Source: Heterobilharzia americana
Taxonomy: Eukaryota > Platyhelminthes > Trematoda > Strigeidida > Schistosomatidae
DNA length: 64,000 nucleotides
Assembly (NCBI GenBank): GCA_944470555.2
Contig: OX104130.1
Location: 78,311,160-78,375,159, forward strand
Reading direction: 5' to 3'
The notes beneath the pieces were generated by a model. It searched no databases. It was not told the origin of the DNA and was given only the letters and a program-made list of their open reading frames with translations. A program made the translations under genes and the position numbers. Shown here piece by piece: positions 1-11,045 of the stretch. The first letter of the stretch is position 1. The number at the start of each line of letters is the position of its first letter.

Positions 1-670
1 ACGACTTCATCTATATGTGAACAGCTCGTTGAATATGGACACTCAGCATCTCGAGATTCATCCTTCGAAATAATTTACAAAGTTAAATTGAACTACTCCA
101 AAGGTTTATGCTTCCACCACTTATGCATAGCTGAAGCATTAGCTATACATGAACAAAAACTGGAACTTTACATTCAAAATCATTTTGTGAAACCACTTTC
201 TCTACCTTAGCCTTAACAATTCATTTCGTTGATTTTGTCAATTTCAGTTCACTTCACTTTGGTACACCTCGCTTTTATTCTCATCATCATCATCATCATC
301 ATCATCATCACCAATTTTCACTTCATTGACAACATTTGACTCATATTTCACTATTTAATATCAATTCATTCCTTAATCATTGACCTATTGTACACGTTTC
401 AGTTTAATTATCACCGTTTTATAATTCTATGACAGCACTTGTCACTTATCTCACCACTTGTTATCAATTCGTTCCTCCTTATTCAGTGAACCATTTTCTC
501 TCTTCCACTTGAACAAATACTACCACCTCCACTGATTGTATATATGGCATATTGACTGAGCAGTTTTTTAGTACAATTATCTGTCATCCTACCGAGTATA
601 AATACGACTGTACAGCCTGATAATGAAGTCGTTGAAAAGAAATATTTCTTAACTGATACATGCCTTGTTA
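1..670 (+). mobile_element. Penelope-like element remnant (PLE-1): C-terminal end plus 3' tail
   Basis: The window opens inside a PLE reading frame that runs to a TAG at 208-210. The last residues, including AEALAIHEQ and FVKPLSLP, align by eye with the C-terminus of the PLE frame at 61968-62720, which ends in AEAITIHLHKP and FVRPLSLP. This is the region just after the GIY-YIG endonuclease domain of PLEs. The 3' region that follows is pyrimidine-rich, carries an ATC microsatellite at 281-311, and reaches a palindrome at 637-650 (AAGAAATATTTCTT) that recurs in two other PLE tails here. The 5' part lies outside the window. The family call is strong; the exact 3' end is inferred. Confidence 0.75.
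281..311. repeat. ATC trinucleotide microsatellite
   Basis: About ten consecutive TCA/ATC units lie inside the 3' tail of PLE-1. Read directly from the sequence. Confidence 0.95.
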
Positions 671-1008
671 TTGTTAATATTCTCTTTTGCCAAACCAATT
701 TTCTTTTGCTTCGTAGATTGTATATTACTCTATTCTGTGTACAATTATACCAATAATACGCATATTATTGTTGTAGAAAAGTAGATGATAATAATTTGTT
801 TGTATTTATTTTTAGGTCAAACTAAACAAGGAGAATATATTTAAAGTTTCTCTCCGTTTCAGTTAAATTCAATCTTTTTTCCTGTCATTTATTTTATTTA
901 CTGTACATGTGGATATCTGATTCATATCGCTTTTAGTCACCTATGAATCCATAAATGTAACATAAGTCATTGTCGTTTGTTCAGTGATTGATGGCTATCT
1001 AGGGCATT

Positions 1009-1430
1009 CCATTTTAGTCTATTTATTGGAAATATCACACAGTGAAAGAGAAACAGTATTATTTAGTGGATAACGTCTTGGAAACAATTTATTATCCATA
1101 TTCACATCAGGTAACTTCACAACTTCGAGACAGATTCTACATAGTCCTAATTTTCTCTCCTTCTCTGTGATGACTAGGGTATTAGAATTTTCTATATATC
1201 TGGGTCAGTTGCAGAATCATTTCCATTGATGCAGCATGTATTTGGTGTTGTTTCGATGATCAAAGATTCAGTCGGTTACCAATCAGTCCCTCTACCCAAA
1301 TAAGTCAGTTTCAATACTGTCAATCTGTTCCCACCCAACTGTGCGAATGTATGTCATCACATGCAGAGGTAACGCTGAACTTTACTCTAGGTTTCTAATC
1401 TTATTAGGATCTCATATATAAAACATTAAA
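1009..1430 (+). repeat. Dispersed repeat family R1, copy a
   Basis: This stretch is similar by eye to 44936-45484. Shared blocks include ATATCACACAGTGAAA, a CAATTTATT..CCATATTCA block, ATATATCTGGG, and AAAGATTCAGTCGGTTACCA. A more diverged copy lies at 39440-39960, and shorter pieces at 25150-25265, 49560-49780 and 57480-57600. No coding potential was recognised. It could be an LTR or pseudo-LTR or a non-autonomous transposon, and the termini are undefined. Orientation is arbitrary. Confidence 0.65.
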
Positions 1431-1501
1431 TCAGTCACGGTGGATTATTTAGTCTATGGTAATTAGGAAATGAAGCATGTTAACAGTTCATATGTAGACA
1501 A

Positions 1502-1592
1502 TAATAATAATAGGATGAAACAGCTGTCAGTTCTCCCAGGTTTCCTTTGTTCCTCCAACTGATGTCAGTCTACGGTGAATTATAGTTATCTT
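1502..1592 (+). mobile_element. 3' half of hammerhead-SINE family B
   Basis: After a short AATA-rich run, the sequence begins within the hammerhead at stem II (AGGATGAAACAGCTGTC) and continues into the family-B tail (CAGGTTTCCTTTGTTCC, then CCAACTGATGTCAGTCTACG). The same tail occurs at 24511-24553. The tRNA-like head and the 5' half of the ribozyme are missing, so this copy is 5' truncated. Confidence 0.65.
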
Positions 1593-1904
1593 AGTGATGT
1601 TAAGAACAACGGGAACAGCATGGTACTGCAAAAATATTTAAACAAATAATGTCAATCAAAACTTAGAAAATCAAAAGTTACGTGATACTAAAGGACGAAA
1701 TGTGTAGATCAAATTCTAAATAAATAAATATATTCTTGTATAGTGCTCATTAGTGACTTGCTTCCAGATGGATATCGCGAAGCTATAATGAGGAGCCGTG
1801 ACCTGTGGGGTCAAACAGTCGGAAGTGAAGTGGATGCTAACTGAAGACCATGGGTGACAGGCGTGTTTTGTCGTGAAGTGACAGGAGCTGGAAATTGTGA
1901 ACCA

Positions 1905-2045
1905 CTGGAAACCGACCCAATAGCTGAATGGTTAATGTGTTCGCCGTGAAACCCGAAGGTCTTGAGTTCGATCCCTAGCTGGGTCGTGGGTGAGTACTGC
2001 TGAGGAGTCACATATTAGGATGAAATAGCTGTCCAGTGTGTCCAG
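1905..2045 (+). mobile_element. tRNA-like SINE with hammerhead ribozyme, family B copy 1
   Basis: A 72-nt tRNA-like head at 1914-1985 is bounded by complementary ends (GACCCA and TGGGTC, 6 bp). It contains an A-box-like TAGCTGAATGG at 1921 and a B-box-like GAGTTCGATCC at 1964, as expected of a polymerase III SINE. The D-arm and anticodon arm pair poorly, so it is not a functional tRNA. A hammerhead ribozyme follows at 1994-2039. The usual 3' tail (CCAGGTTTCC..) is cut off after CCAGG, where a reverse-strand PLE begins. Confidence 0.7.
1994..2039 (+). ncRNA. Hammerhead ribozyme with intact catalytic core (type I)
   Basis: Elements in order: stem I 5' strand GTACTG (1994-1999); core CTGAGGA (2000-2006), a match to CUGANGA; stem II hairpin 2007-2021; GAA (2022-2024); very short stem III ATAGCTGT (2025-2032), beginning with A15.1 and ending with U16.1; C17 at 2033; stem I 3' strand CAGTGT (2034-2039). 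Predicted self-cleavage is after 2033. Stem I forms 6 pairs, two of them wobbles. Weak points are a G-U closing pair in stem II (normally G-C) and a tiny stem III, although a tiny stem III is also typical of schistosome Sm-alpha hammerheads. Confidence 0.7.
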
Positions 2046-3040
2046 GGTGTGTAACACCCTGTGGGTTTAATTGCCTCATAGGTTGTCGCAGAAAGTATAT
2101 CCTTTTGTCTTAATTCTTTAAGGAAGTTTGTCAATTATCTTTCCGTTTTACCATTTAAATCTGCACCGCGACAACGTTTTTGATACCTTGTTTGGTCATC
2201 CAGAAGAGAGTTAATTTTGTCAATGTATTCAATCTTGTTCATTAATACTAAACCAGCTCCTTTATCTGGTTTACTTATTATCAGGCTTTTATCTTTATTT
2301 ATTGTTCTCTACGCTTCTCTGTGCTGTTCAGTCAACAAACTCTTAGCAAAATGAATACTATTTGTGTATTGTTGACAGCCATGGACTAATATTGTTTTGA
2401 ATGTAGCAAGTTCATCTTCAGATAATGGGACTAGGTCATTTGTTTGTGACACCAAGTTCTCAAATTTCACATTTGTATTGAGTTGATTAACCTTATGTTT
2501 GAAGTCATAGGACTTAGGACCGAGTGATAAAATTTCTAATTGAAACTTATTTAGTTGTACACTGGAAAAATTATGGACATACTGACTGGGGTCTGAAGGG
2601 AATTTCTTTTCTAGCTTTCGGTTTTCTAATGACTTCACTAGTTTCAGTTTTCTTTTCTCAGCTCTGTTTTTGGAGATTTTATTTGCGTATTCGAGAAAGC
2701 TACAAATTACTTCCTGAGGTGGATCATCGACGGCGAATTTCCTTTGTGATAAACTCTTTTATAAGTCGAAGATCTCTAATTTTATTTGATCCATTCGATT
2801 AACAGCATGTCATTTTAATGTTTTAAAAACTAGGATAAACCTTGTTTCGACGTAAGGATTTCCAATATGATTTCGGATAACGTTCGTTTTTCTATGCATT
2901 CATTAACAAACTCCGCAAACGTTTTCTCTTCGGGGAATCTAGCATTATACTTCAGGAACTCATTGAGTGCCTTCAACGTAATAGGGTTCCCACGTGATTT
3001 AAAAATGTTAAAAATTCCCATTTTCAAAATTAGAAGAAGT
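2046..3040 (-). mobile_element. Penelope-like element remnant (PLE-2): N-terminal region and first RT motifs
   Basis: On the reverse strand a frameshifted reading runs from about 3027 (MKMGIFNIFKSRGNPITLK) through NFSSVQLNKFQLEILSLG. It then passes through the RT-1-like motif KPDKGAGLVLMNK and into FLKELRQKDILS and IKPTGCYTP. PLEs carry an N-terminal block of the first type followed by a (R/P)DKG RT motif, and PLE-3 (15367-15717) has the homologous block. At least three frame breaks are seen. The copy stops abruptly at about 2046 against the hammerhead SINE, before the catalytic domain. Confidence 0.75.
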
Positions 3041-3454
3041 TAAAGCGAGCAATATTGTTTCTAATTAGCTCTCATCAGTCTCTACACTAATAACCCTAAA
3101 CAATTACTTCTACGATGCACCATGGATGTTCATTTTCTCTTTAATGATGCATATTACAGGCAAGTTGATGGTATTTGTATATCAAATTTAGCCAAGAGTC
3201 CTTACAAATTCATTCTGCTTTCTAAATTTCCCTCCTTGTAAATGCAAATACGTAATGATGCAGAACGCTTCATAGTGTTGAATTAAAAGTCAAAGGCTTC
3301 TGAATGAAGTTTATGCTATCCACACTTACGAATGATATGGCAAATTAACCAAGAAGTAAAACTAGATAATTGACACAGTCTTAATAACATTAGAGAACTT
3401 GTGTTCTAAAGGAAAAAGTGTGATGTATCTTAACGAATTACTCCTTACCTGTCT

Positions 3455-3600
3455 ATCGACAGGACCTACGTTTCAAGTTTGTCGGCACTTGTCAGCAAGC
3501 TGTGTATCCGACCTCAAAGAAAATGATGATTTCTGTGAGATTTGAACCCAACCCACCTTGCGTTGCAGTCAGAAACGTTACCGCTGAGTTATTCAGGATC
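3455..3600 (-). mobile_element. Degenerate Sm-alpha-type SINE
   Basis: On the reverse strand this has a tRNA-like domain (B-box-like GATTTGAACCC as seen on the plus strand, 3539-3550, and an AACGTTACCGCTGAG A-box region). A decayed hammerhead follows at 3461-3505, where ACTTGTCAGC matches the ribozyme/stem I junction of the better copy at 6637-6681. Stem II is destroyed. The assignment rests on that alignment. Confidence 0.5.
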
Positions 3601-4900
3601 CCATTCACCTCATGTGGGAAGAGAAAACATGCACTAGTTGCTAACTGGACATCAATCAATCTCATGTTGTTTTCTCCTAAGGGCCGATAGAATTCTGTCG
3701 GTCATTTTGCAATGTGGCCACCATCCTGGTACACATTTATGGATGTTAGCTGGTTGGTTTACGCTTCATAACATGAGATTGGTTGCTCTCCGAGATCAGA
3801 GATAAGAATTATTTGTTAGTGATTCTCAGAAGAGTTTAATAACCAGTTGACACCAGCCACTGTCTATGCTGTCAATTGAACTGTGTATGAAGATGAATAC
3901 TTGTCGATGAATGTTGACGCTATTCACCCTAACATGGAAATATGGCTCATTTGCAACAAGCCTCTGATTGAATAGGAAGACGTTTGCTGCAAGGCAAAAC
4001 TGCCCTTGGTTTGATTATGCATCGGGTTGTGGATGCACAATACAAACAAGCAAAAAAAGGATGTCGCCTGCCCCTTGGTTTTCAGTAGTTCTTCGAGTAT
4101 CCTCAGTTTATGCTAAAAAAAAGTCGAAATTAATCGTTTCCGACAAACCTCCTCGATGAGCGATGTTACTTCATGAGTTTGAGCTTGAATAACTTTTCAG
4201 AAAAGATATGTCTGTTACTTTGTTTTCCAAAATCTTTTTAAAAACAACAACGCGAATAATACCTTCTGAAAAATAATTTTCTTCTTCACAACTCGTTCAG
4301 AACGTAATTTTTCGTGCATATACTTTTGTTCACGTTAAAAAGATAAAAGACACATAATTTTTTTTGTACAGCCAGACAGCTTGTTCTATATTGAATAGAC
4401 TAAATTTTTGTTGTTTGAGGGCATAAATGGAAAAAACTATATCATCTTATTTCAATAAGCTTCCTCAACATTGATGAATATGGTTCACAGATGCACAGAC
4501 CATTTTTGCTTATGTCCGTCTATAGAGAATAACAAAAGTTTCGAAAACTATAATCACTCAAAATTTATAATCTGCTTCATTCAGTACATGAATCAGAGAA
4601 CTTACCACTGAAATATACTACTGTGTATATGGCTACAAATTAGTCGCAGAGAATTAAACAAATAGGATATTCAGTACTATATCGTGACCAAAATTCTCCA
4701 GTAGAGTAAACATATTTATTAACAGTCACACTGTAAAATAGTGACATGTCAACTTAGCGTTTATCAAGGTTGATTCTTCATGGATGGACTTTGACCACTA
4801 CCACAGACTGTAAGTCCTACATAGATATCTGCATACTTTGGAGGTATTTAAAGATGGGGATGGAGATCCGGTTCATATTTTCGACTTATATGTAATCAAA
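3601..4900. other. No recognisable feature
   Basis: AT-rich sequence with no convincing reading frame, RNA gene or repeat that I could match elsewhere in the window. Short frames at 3968-4159 show no family motif. Confidence 0.5.
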
Positions 4901-4904
4901 AACA

Positions 4905-5480
4905 ATTTATTAATAATATAACCATAATAATAATGATCACTTTATTCAAAACAACATTGTGGAATTTTCAGTTTGTAATATTTCAACAAATACGCTTCCT
5001 GTACAATATTTTTGAATAAAGTAATTATTCCATCTAAATAATATTAATAATAACAGTACTGAAGGCACTACTGGAAAACGGGTAGCTTGTGTTACATTAC
5101 TGTCTTGTCTGAACTTGGGAATAAGTACAAAATTGAGTGTAATTTATATGGTGGTAGTTCAGTCAACCAGTACAAAAATCTGCAAATCTATATAGATATC
5201 CTAGAAATAGTAATGTGCTGTATTTCTGAGTATTTATATGTCCATTTACATCCGATGTAGAGTTTTTTTTCGTTCTTAGCTTGTGAAACGACAGTGCGAA
5301 AACATTTTTAAAATGTATCAGAGCATATGATACATTTAGAAGATATAATGAAAAGATTTAAACAAACTGAGAGGGTAGAATTAGATGAAATATATAATAG
5401 GTGAACAATATTTGGTAGCTTAAGGTTTAAGCAGACCGCCTCATGCATGACATGATGTGATAGCTTTAAAATAATTTGGC
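4905..5480 (-). repeat. Dispersed repeat family R2, copy a
   Basis: Matches 38800-39345 by eye: an ATAATAATG/ACTTTATTC block, then a TAATATTTCAACAAAT block, AATAATAACAG, a CCATTTACATCCGATGT-like block, and a GCTTAAGGTTTAAGCAGACCGCC-like block at the far end. On the reverse strand it would end in TGAATAAAGT followed by ATT-rich sequence, that is, a polyadenylation-like signal and tail, so a retrotransposed origin on the minus strand is plausible. The reverse frame at 5308-5514 is colinear with the frame in copy b but short. Confidence 0.6.
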
Positions 5481-5519
5481 GAACCATTATCACGTTTACC
5501 ATGGCAGTTGTCAATATCT

Positions 5520-6545
5520 TAATCCAAATTTTTCCTCATAATTTCACCTAACTTTTCAAAAAGTTATTGGCGTGAATAGTACAAGTGTTTTGTGGAATGC
5601 ATTTTAAGGGTGTTATCTAAGGCTTTTTATGTAGCCTGCTGCGCTTTTTTTAGCATACGCTTATGTTACAAAAATACATCGTCATCATAGTAAGCCTCTT
5701 AGTGAAATGAAGCCGTTTGATTGCATATTAATAATTATCGCTGGTAAACTCAATCCTACTTAAACATTGGGGTCATACTGTGTGGAGAAAAAAAATGGTT
5801 GTTTGGTTTTTTGTCTGCATATTTTATACAAAAGTAACATGATTGGTTAGTTTCCTTTATTCAAATAAACTTCATTTAGGTCAGTTTGGTATGATTTGTC
5901 ATTTCTTCTTCCTTCAGTGAACCCGTGAAAGCTTTGATCATCTAACAGAGTGGTACTTCCTGTTTAAGTGACATGATGTAGGTTGTACTGATTTCATCAG
6001 TCATTTGCTTCAGTTAAACGGAGACTGGTGTTAGGTTTCTTTAACTGAAGGAAGTTCAACTAAACTAGCTGACTGGTCCGTGGAACTGCACCATCTGTAC
6101 CGTTTTTATCTCAACATAATAGAAATACTGGTCATATCAGATGACACACAGGTTTACTTGTAATACGATGAGCTTTTCTCCTCATGAATCATTTGTGATA
6201 TGAAACGGCGGCTGATGGCTAATTCACCTGAATGCCATGCCTCTAACAACCCTCTGGTTTCTTTGGAGTTCCTAAGAGCTGGTTATGTGGAGTGTTTAAT
6301 CAACGTTTAGGAAGTATACTTCATAGATAACTGGTGTTTAATATAAATAGGCCCAAGTATCCTACATAATGATATCAGCCTTTAGTAATTTTCAAGCCAT
6401 CCTGGAGTAATGCCTTGAGCATTAAGTAAGTGGTGATCATTATTCATAAATATTTTAGTGACTCGATCTCTTCAACGTCAAATAGATAATTACTATTGGT
6501 TGGTATACTGGTAATTCTCCGTTTTTATACTTAATGAATTATTTT
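5520..6545. other. No recognisable feature
   Basis: AT-rich DNA without supported genes or repeats that I could place. Confidence 0.5.
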
Positions 6546-6547
6546 AT

Positions 6548-6798
6548 CACTATTGGTATATGGGATCCTATGCAGATGCCTCGATATCACCGGGAACTTA
6601 ACTGTTGTGATTTGCTTGGTTATGGCTAGTTAAGGAATCCAGCATGTGTATTTCGTCCTATTTAGGACTTGTCAGCTGGATGTACTTGCACCCTAGCGAG
6701 TGGTGTTGTTCCCACTAAGACCCAAACTTTGTTACCATCGCTTCAAACGTCAAGGATAAGCACACTAAGCCGCTAAGGCAAGATAACCACCTTTTTTA
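6548..6798 (-). mobile_element. Sm-alpha-type tRNA-like SINE with hammerhead
   Basis: Read on the reverse strand: a tRNA-like head (GCCTTAGCGGCTTAG, then a GATGGTAACAAAGTTTGGGTC region), GTGGGAACAACACCACTCGC, then the hammerhead at 6637-6681, then a CTAGCCA tail and an ATCGAGGCATCTGCATAGG 3' segment. The same block order is seen in the copies at 21.4, 22.4, 47.2 and 62.9 kb. Confidence 0.7.
6637..6681 (-). ncRNA. Sm-alpha hammerhead ribozyme, probably inactive
   Basis: On the reverse strand: stem I ATCCAG/CTGGAT (6 bp), core CTGACAA, stem II GTCC-TAAATA-GGAC, then GAAA. Two key positions are changed. CUGACAA replaces the conserved G8 with A, and the nucleotide before the cleavage site is G, whereas hammerheads need A, C or U. 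Fold retained, catalysis not expected. Confidence 0.7.
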
Positions 6799-6799
6799 C

Positions 6800-8010
6800 T
6801 ATTTATCGAACTATTCGATCCAAAACAACTACGGAAAACCACAGTCGTATCAAAAAATAGTACCCTTTGTACTACAGGTGGCTTTCGTACCACAATGTTC
6901 AAGTGGACAACGCTTTGTCGTTTGTTTCTTTTCAAGGATGATCCTTTCTTTTAGTTTTTCAACGATTTTGAACTTTTTCCCAGTTACAAAGACATTTCTG
7001 GATGAAATTCTTCGCATATTCACTAGGTTGTAACATTTATTGCATATATTACCTATGGTGTTGACTTAATGTCCAACAGATATATCATTCCACATATCGC
7101 TTAACGTTTTCTTACTAAAGCCTTGCAATAGGGGATTAATCCGTAGCTTCTATAGCTTGTTGAAACATATCTTCCTTGAAGTGAAAGAGATTGGACAGTT
7201 TCATTATGGTAGGTTCATTAAGTACCATTTACCAGTTTATATGTATCGAGTTTTTGTTCGCTCGTAGTTAGTTTAGTCTTTAAAATGGACAAGTGAAAGC
7301 AGAGATTTTGAAACTGTCATATTAATACATTTAAACCACTTTTTGATCTACGGTAGTAATTCAGATTCTTATCTCCTACATTCGCCGATGATATAAAGTG
7401 ATAGGAGTAAGCAATCGTAATATTTTTCATATCTCTCTGCCTTAATACCTGAGTATATCCTTTTCTATAGCTTCTCAAAAGATTGTTTTATGCTGAGGTA
7501 AATTCGTTAAAAAATGTGAAGTGAATTAAGGCTACTTAAGAAATTTCTCGACTGACTATCTAAAATTTAGATTTCTTACCATATGTCCAGAATACTTTAA
7601 GTATTTTAAGCTGTTCTAATTAAGGAGGTTGTGTTTTCTGAGCTGACTCAGTCGTGTGTTCTTCCTTGTTATTGAAGAAAACACTATCAACAGAACAACA
7701 GAAGGAAGTGAGCTGTGCAGATTCCGCCTTATGTGACCCCATAGCTTTTGCTGCTCAACAAAGATGTGTAATCTCTTATTTCTTTGATGGTGTCCTTGTT
7801 TCGAAACAAGCACCATGATAGGCTGTCTTGATCATCTCAATTCTGATCTTATTACAGTTTAATGTATTTCTTATTGTTCGTTAGATCGAAGCAGTGTTGG
7901 CATGCCTATAGACTACTGACTGAGCTGAGAATTACGCTGCTAATCACTCCCTGGAGTACTTCAAATGTATCTAATCCAGGGTTGTACATTATCCTAGTTC
8001 ATGGGTGTCT
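6800..8010. other. No recognisable feature
   Basis: AT-rich sequence upstream of RTE copy A. A short reverse frame at 7616-7816 has no recognisable motif. Confidence 0.45.
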
Positions 8011-8195
8011 AACCTCGCCTGATTAACTAGTTCACTAGTTACTAGCCGGTCCTAAGCACCCATAAAGAGAGAAGGTTGGGCATAGGGCTAGCAACCCTAC
8101 CCCGTAAAGCAAATCTAACCGCTAAACAAACTTCAAAGCACAAACGATATATAAAAAATAACAAAATTGTTCCTCGCAGGAATCTGAGAGGCGAA

Positions 8196-9104
8196 ATGAC
8201 GCCGACTGGTGAAAGCCTTCGGGAAGCCAATTGGCCGATGTGTCTTCTCTCGATGAAAGCGAAAGTAAACGTGGGGACATGGAATGTCCACACCATGTTT
8301 GAACCCAGCTGGTAGGGCAGCCCAGATTGCAAACGAGATGAGGAGGTATCACATCGAAGTGCTTGGGATTTGCGAAAGCAGATGGAATGGGAGTGGACTC
8401 TCCAAACTGTCAACTGGAGAATCAATAATCTACTCCGATATTGTCACCCAGACGACAACCACGAGCACACTGAGTTATGGAGTGGCTATCATGATGTCCT
8501 CAAGAGCATCGAAGGCTCTCATGCAGTGGGAACCAATCTCCTCCATGATCAGGATCATGACAGCAAGGTGTAACTCAAAAGGAAGGAAAGTCACAATCAT
8601 ACAATGCTACGCTATGCACCTACAAATAATGCAGAGCAAGAGGAGAAAGAGGAATTCTACAGACAAGTGCAATCAACACTGGACAAGACCTCAGTTGGCA
8701 GTATGAAAATTCTAATGGGAGACATGAATGCCAAACTGGGAGGGGACAACACAGGAAGAGATCTAACCATGGGTCGAGAAGCGCTCGGTGATGTGATGAA
8801 CGAGAATGGAGAATTGTTTGCAGAATTCTATGCATTCAGTGATTTGGTGATTGGAGGTGAGGCAGTGTGTTCAAGCACAAGGATATCCACAAAACGACAT
8901 GGATTTCACCAGACACCAGATAGACACACTAAAAAGCAGGTCGGTTTCATCTCAATCTCAAGAAAATGGAGACACAGTCCATTTGACACAAGGTCAAGAA
9001 GAGGAGCAGATGTGGGTTCACACCGCGCATCATCTAGTGCAAGGAACCTTCCAAATCAAGTTAAAAGCCTTCAAGGAAGCTGGTGATAGACCACAGTTCA
9101 AGTA
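8196..9104 (+). pseudogene. APE-type endonuclease domain of RTE copy A
   Basis: The endonuclease nicks target DNA to prime reverse transcription. Motifs in order: VNVGTWNV (from about 8262), then after a frameshift RAAQIANEMRRYHIEVLGICESRWNG cut across frames (the CESRW Glu is the metal-binding site), then YAPTNN, then KILMGDMNAKLG (the GDxNA box, about 8706-8740). Copy B carries the late GADVGSD block intact, whereas A reads SH at that point. At least two frameshifts (near 8310 and 8600) prevent translation. A methionine at 8196 (MTPTGESLRE) is a plausible original start because it is conserved in copy B. Confidence 0.8.
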
Positions 9105-9441
9105 AAACACTCGGAAACTGAAGGACGAAACTACACAGAAAATCTTCACGTCAGCCATCAAGACAAAATGGGAGATGTCGAGGAACATCCCTGATGAAAC
9201 TTGTGTGGAAGAACACTGGAAGAGTACTCTTTGAAAGGGATGTGGAAAGAAACCTGCAAAGCCGTATTAGGAAGGAAGAAGGTGGAAGATAAGGAATGGA
9301 TCTCGACGGATAAATGGAAGTTGATAGAGCATGGAGAATAGGATGGTGAAGCAGAAGATAAACCAGTGCAGGGATGCTCAACGACAAGAGGAAACTAGCA
9401 CAATGTATAAAAACCTACACTGGACAGAGAAGTGAGGAAAT

Positions 9442-10797
9442 GTGACTGCAAAGACAAAAAACGCTTCTACGACACATTGGCAAGTGAAGCAGAACATGCT
9501 GGAGGCGGATAAGAGAGACCTGACAACATTGCATCAAATAACCAGGTTACTATCTGGGAAAAGATCAACACAGATGAAACCAATAAAAGATGATGACGGA
9601 AATATAATTATGAAAGAAGATAAACAAAGGAAACAATGGGCCGACCACTTCAAGAAGCTCTTCAATCGACCACCACCAGCGCCTGCACTTCGTCCAGGGA
9701 TACCATCTACAGACGCTGAACTACAAGTGAACATAAATCCTCCAACGAAAATGGAAGTCCTGAACGCCATAAAGCTACTGAAATGCGGGAAAGCAGCAGG
9801 ACCAGACGGGATACCGCCAGAAGCACTGAGAACAGACGCAGAGACAACAGCGGACATGCTCACACCACTATTGCAGAAGGTGTGGAAGGAAGAGAAGGTA
9901 TCTGCCCATTGCTTGGAAGAAGGATTACCTTGTCAAACTGCCGAAGAAGGGAGACCTCAGTGCTTGCAAGAACTGGCGAGGAATCACTCTCCTGTCCACC
10001 CAGAGCAAGCAAAATATTAAGCCGCATCATCCTGGAGAGGCTTAAAGATGCACTGGATTCAAAACTACTACCGAGACAGGCAGGCTTCAGGAAGTACAAA
10101 TCATTTGCAGATCAAACTGTAACACTTCGCATCATCATAGAACAGAGCATAGAATGGCAATCAGCTCTCTACACCAACTTTATCGACATTGAGAAGGCCT
10201 TTGACAGCGTCGGCCGAGAAGTAATTTGGAAACTGCTTCACTACTATGGAGTGCCGCAAACCTTTATCCACCTCATTCAACAACTATATGAAGATGTCAC
10301 ATGCCAAGTAATTCAAATGGACAGCTCACCTCAGTGATGCTTTTGAAGTGAAGGCAGGAGTGAAACAAGGTTGCCTACTATCCCCCATGATATTCCTGAT
10401 TGTGTTGTGGTGGACTGGATCGTGCAGCAAACAGTGGGGAGCTGTGAGAAGAGGGGGATACGCTGGCTGGACTGTGGAAAAGAACCTAGAAGATCTGGAT
10501 TTCGCCGATGACTTGTGCCTGATGTCACACAAACTTGAAGATCTGCAGGCAAAAACCAACAAGTTGATGGAAGAGGCAGCGAAGACGGGACTTCAGGTGA
10601 ATATAGAGAAGACAGTGATGAAGATACCGCACCACCACCATCAACAACAACAACAAACTCCAATCACCATCAACGGGAGAAACTTAAAGGAAGTAACCTC
10701 CCTCACCTATCTAGGAAGCACTGTTTCAACTGCAGGCGCCACAGACGAGTATGTCAAAGTCAGCCATGATCGGAAAAGCGAGGCAGGTGTTCATTAG
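9442..10797 (+). pseudogene. Reverse transcriptase domain of RTE copy A
   Basis: Synthesises the element's cDNA. Blocks in order: KCGKAAGPDGIPPEAL (about 9780-9828), a frameshift near 9900, ILSRIILERLKDAL, QAGFRKYKS, IDIEKAFDSV (catalytic Asp, motif A, about 10183), a break near 10330, VKQGCLLSPMIF, and FADDLCLMSH (motif C, Asp pair at 10507-10512). Then come the thumb-like NGRNLKEVTSLTYLGSTVS block and the connection region. Two or more frameshifts make it non-functional. The block order is that of RTE-like polymerases. Confidence 0.85.
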
Positions 10798-11045
10798 CTT
10801 GAAACCAGTGTGGAGATCTTTTTCACTCTTCTCAGCATGCGGAACAAGATATGGATTTTCAACACCAACGTCAAGTCAGTGCTTGTGTATGGTACAGAGA
10901 CTTGGCGCGTTACGAAAGGGTTTTCCAATAAACTACAGACATTCATCAACAACTGCCTATGGTCGCTACTGAAGATCAGTTGAATTGCCAGAAAGAATAA
11001 GCAACATGGTGCTCTAAGAAAGAACCAACCAAGAACCTATCATCA

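Larger units (their letters stand above)
8011..11045 (+). mobile_element. RTE-like non-LTR retrotransposon, copy A (5' complete, 3' truncated)
   Basis: The start AACCTCGCCT..TTAACTAGTTCACTAG is shared with copy B at 35365, so the 5' end is probably complete. One long ORF, now frameshifted, encodes an APE endonuclease (about 8200-9100) and a reverse transcriptase (about 9440-10800). No gag-like ORF1 precedes it, as expected for the RTE clade. This is the only copy here with a canonical FADD catalytic box (10501-10512). It breaks off after AACCAACCAAGAACC at about 11030-11045, so the C-terminal RRKWRWIGHTL region and 3' tail present in the other copies are missing. That points to later deletion, since RTE insertions usually truncate at the 5' end. 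Confidence 0.85.

Noticed and set aside
1914..1985. A functional tRNA gene (72 nt with pairing ends)
   Set aside because: D-arm and anticodon arm do not fold, and it runs directly into a hammerhead and SINE tail.
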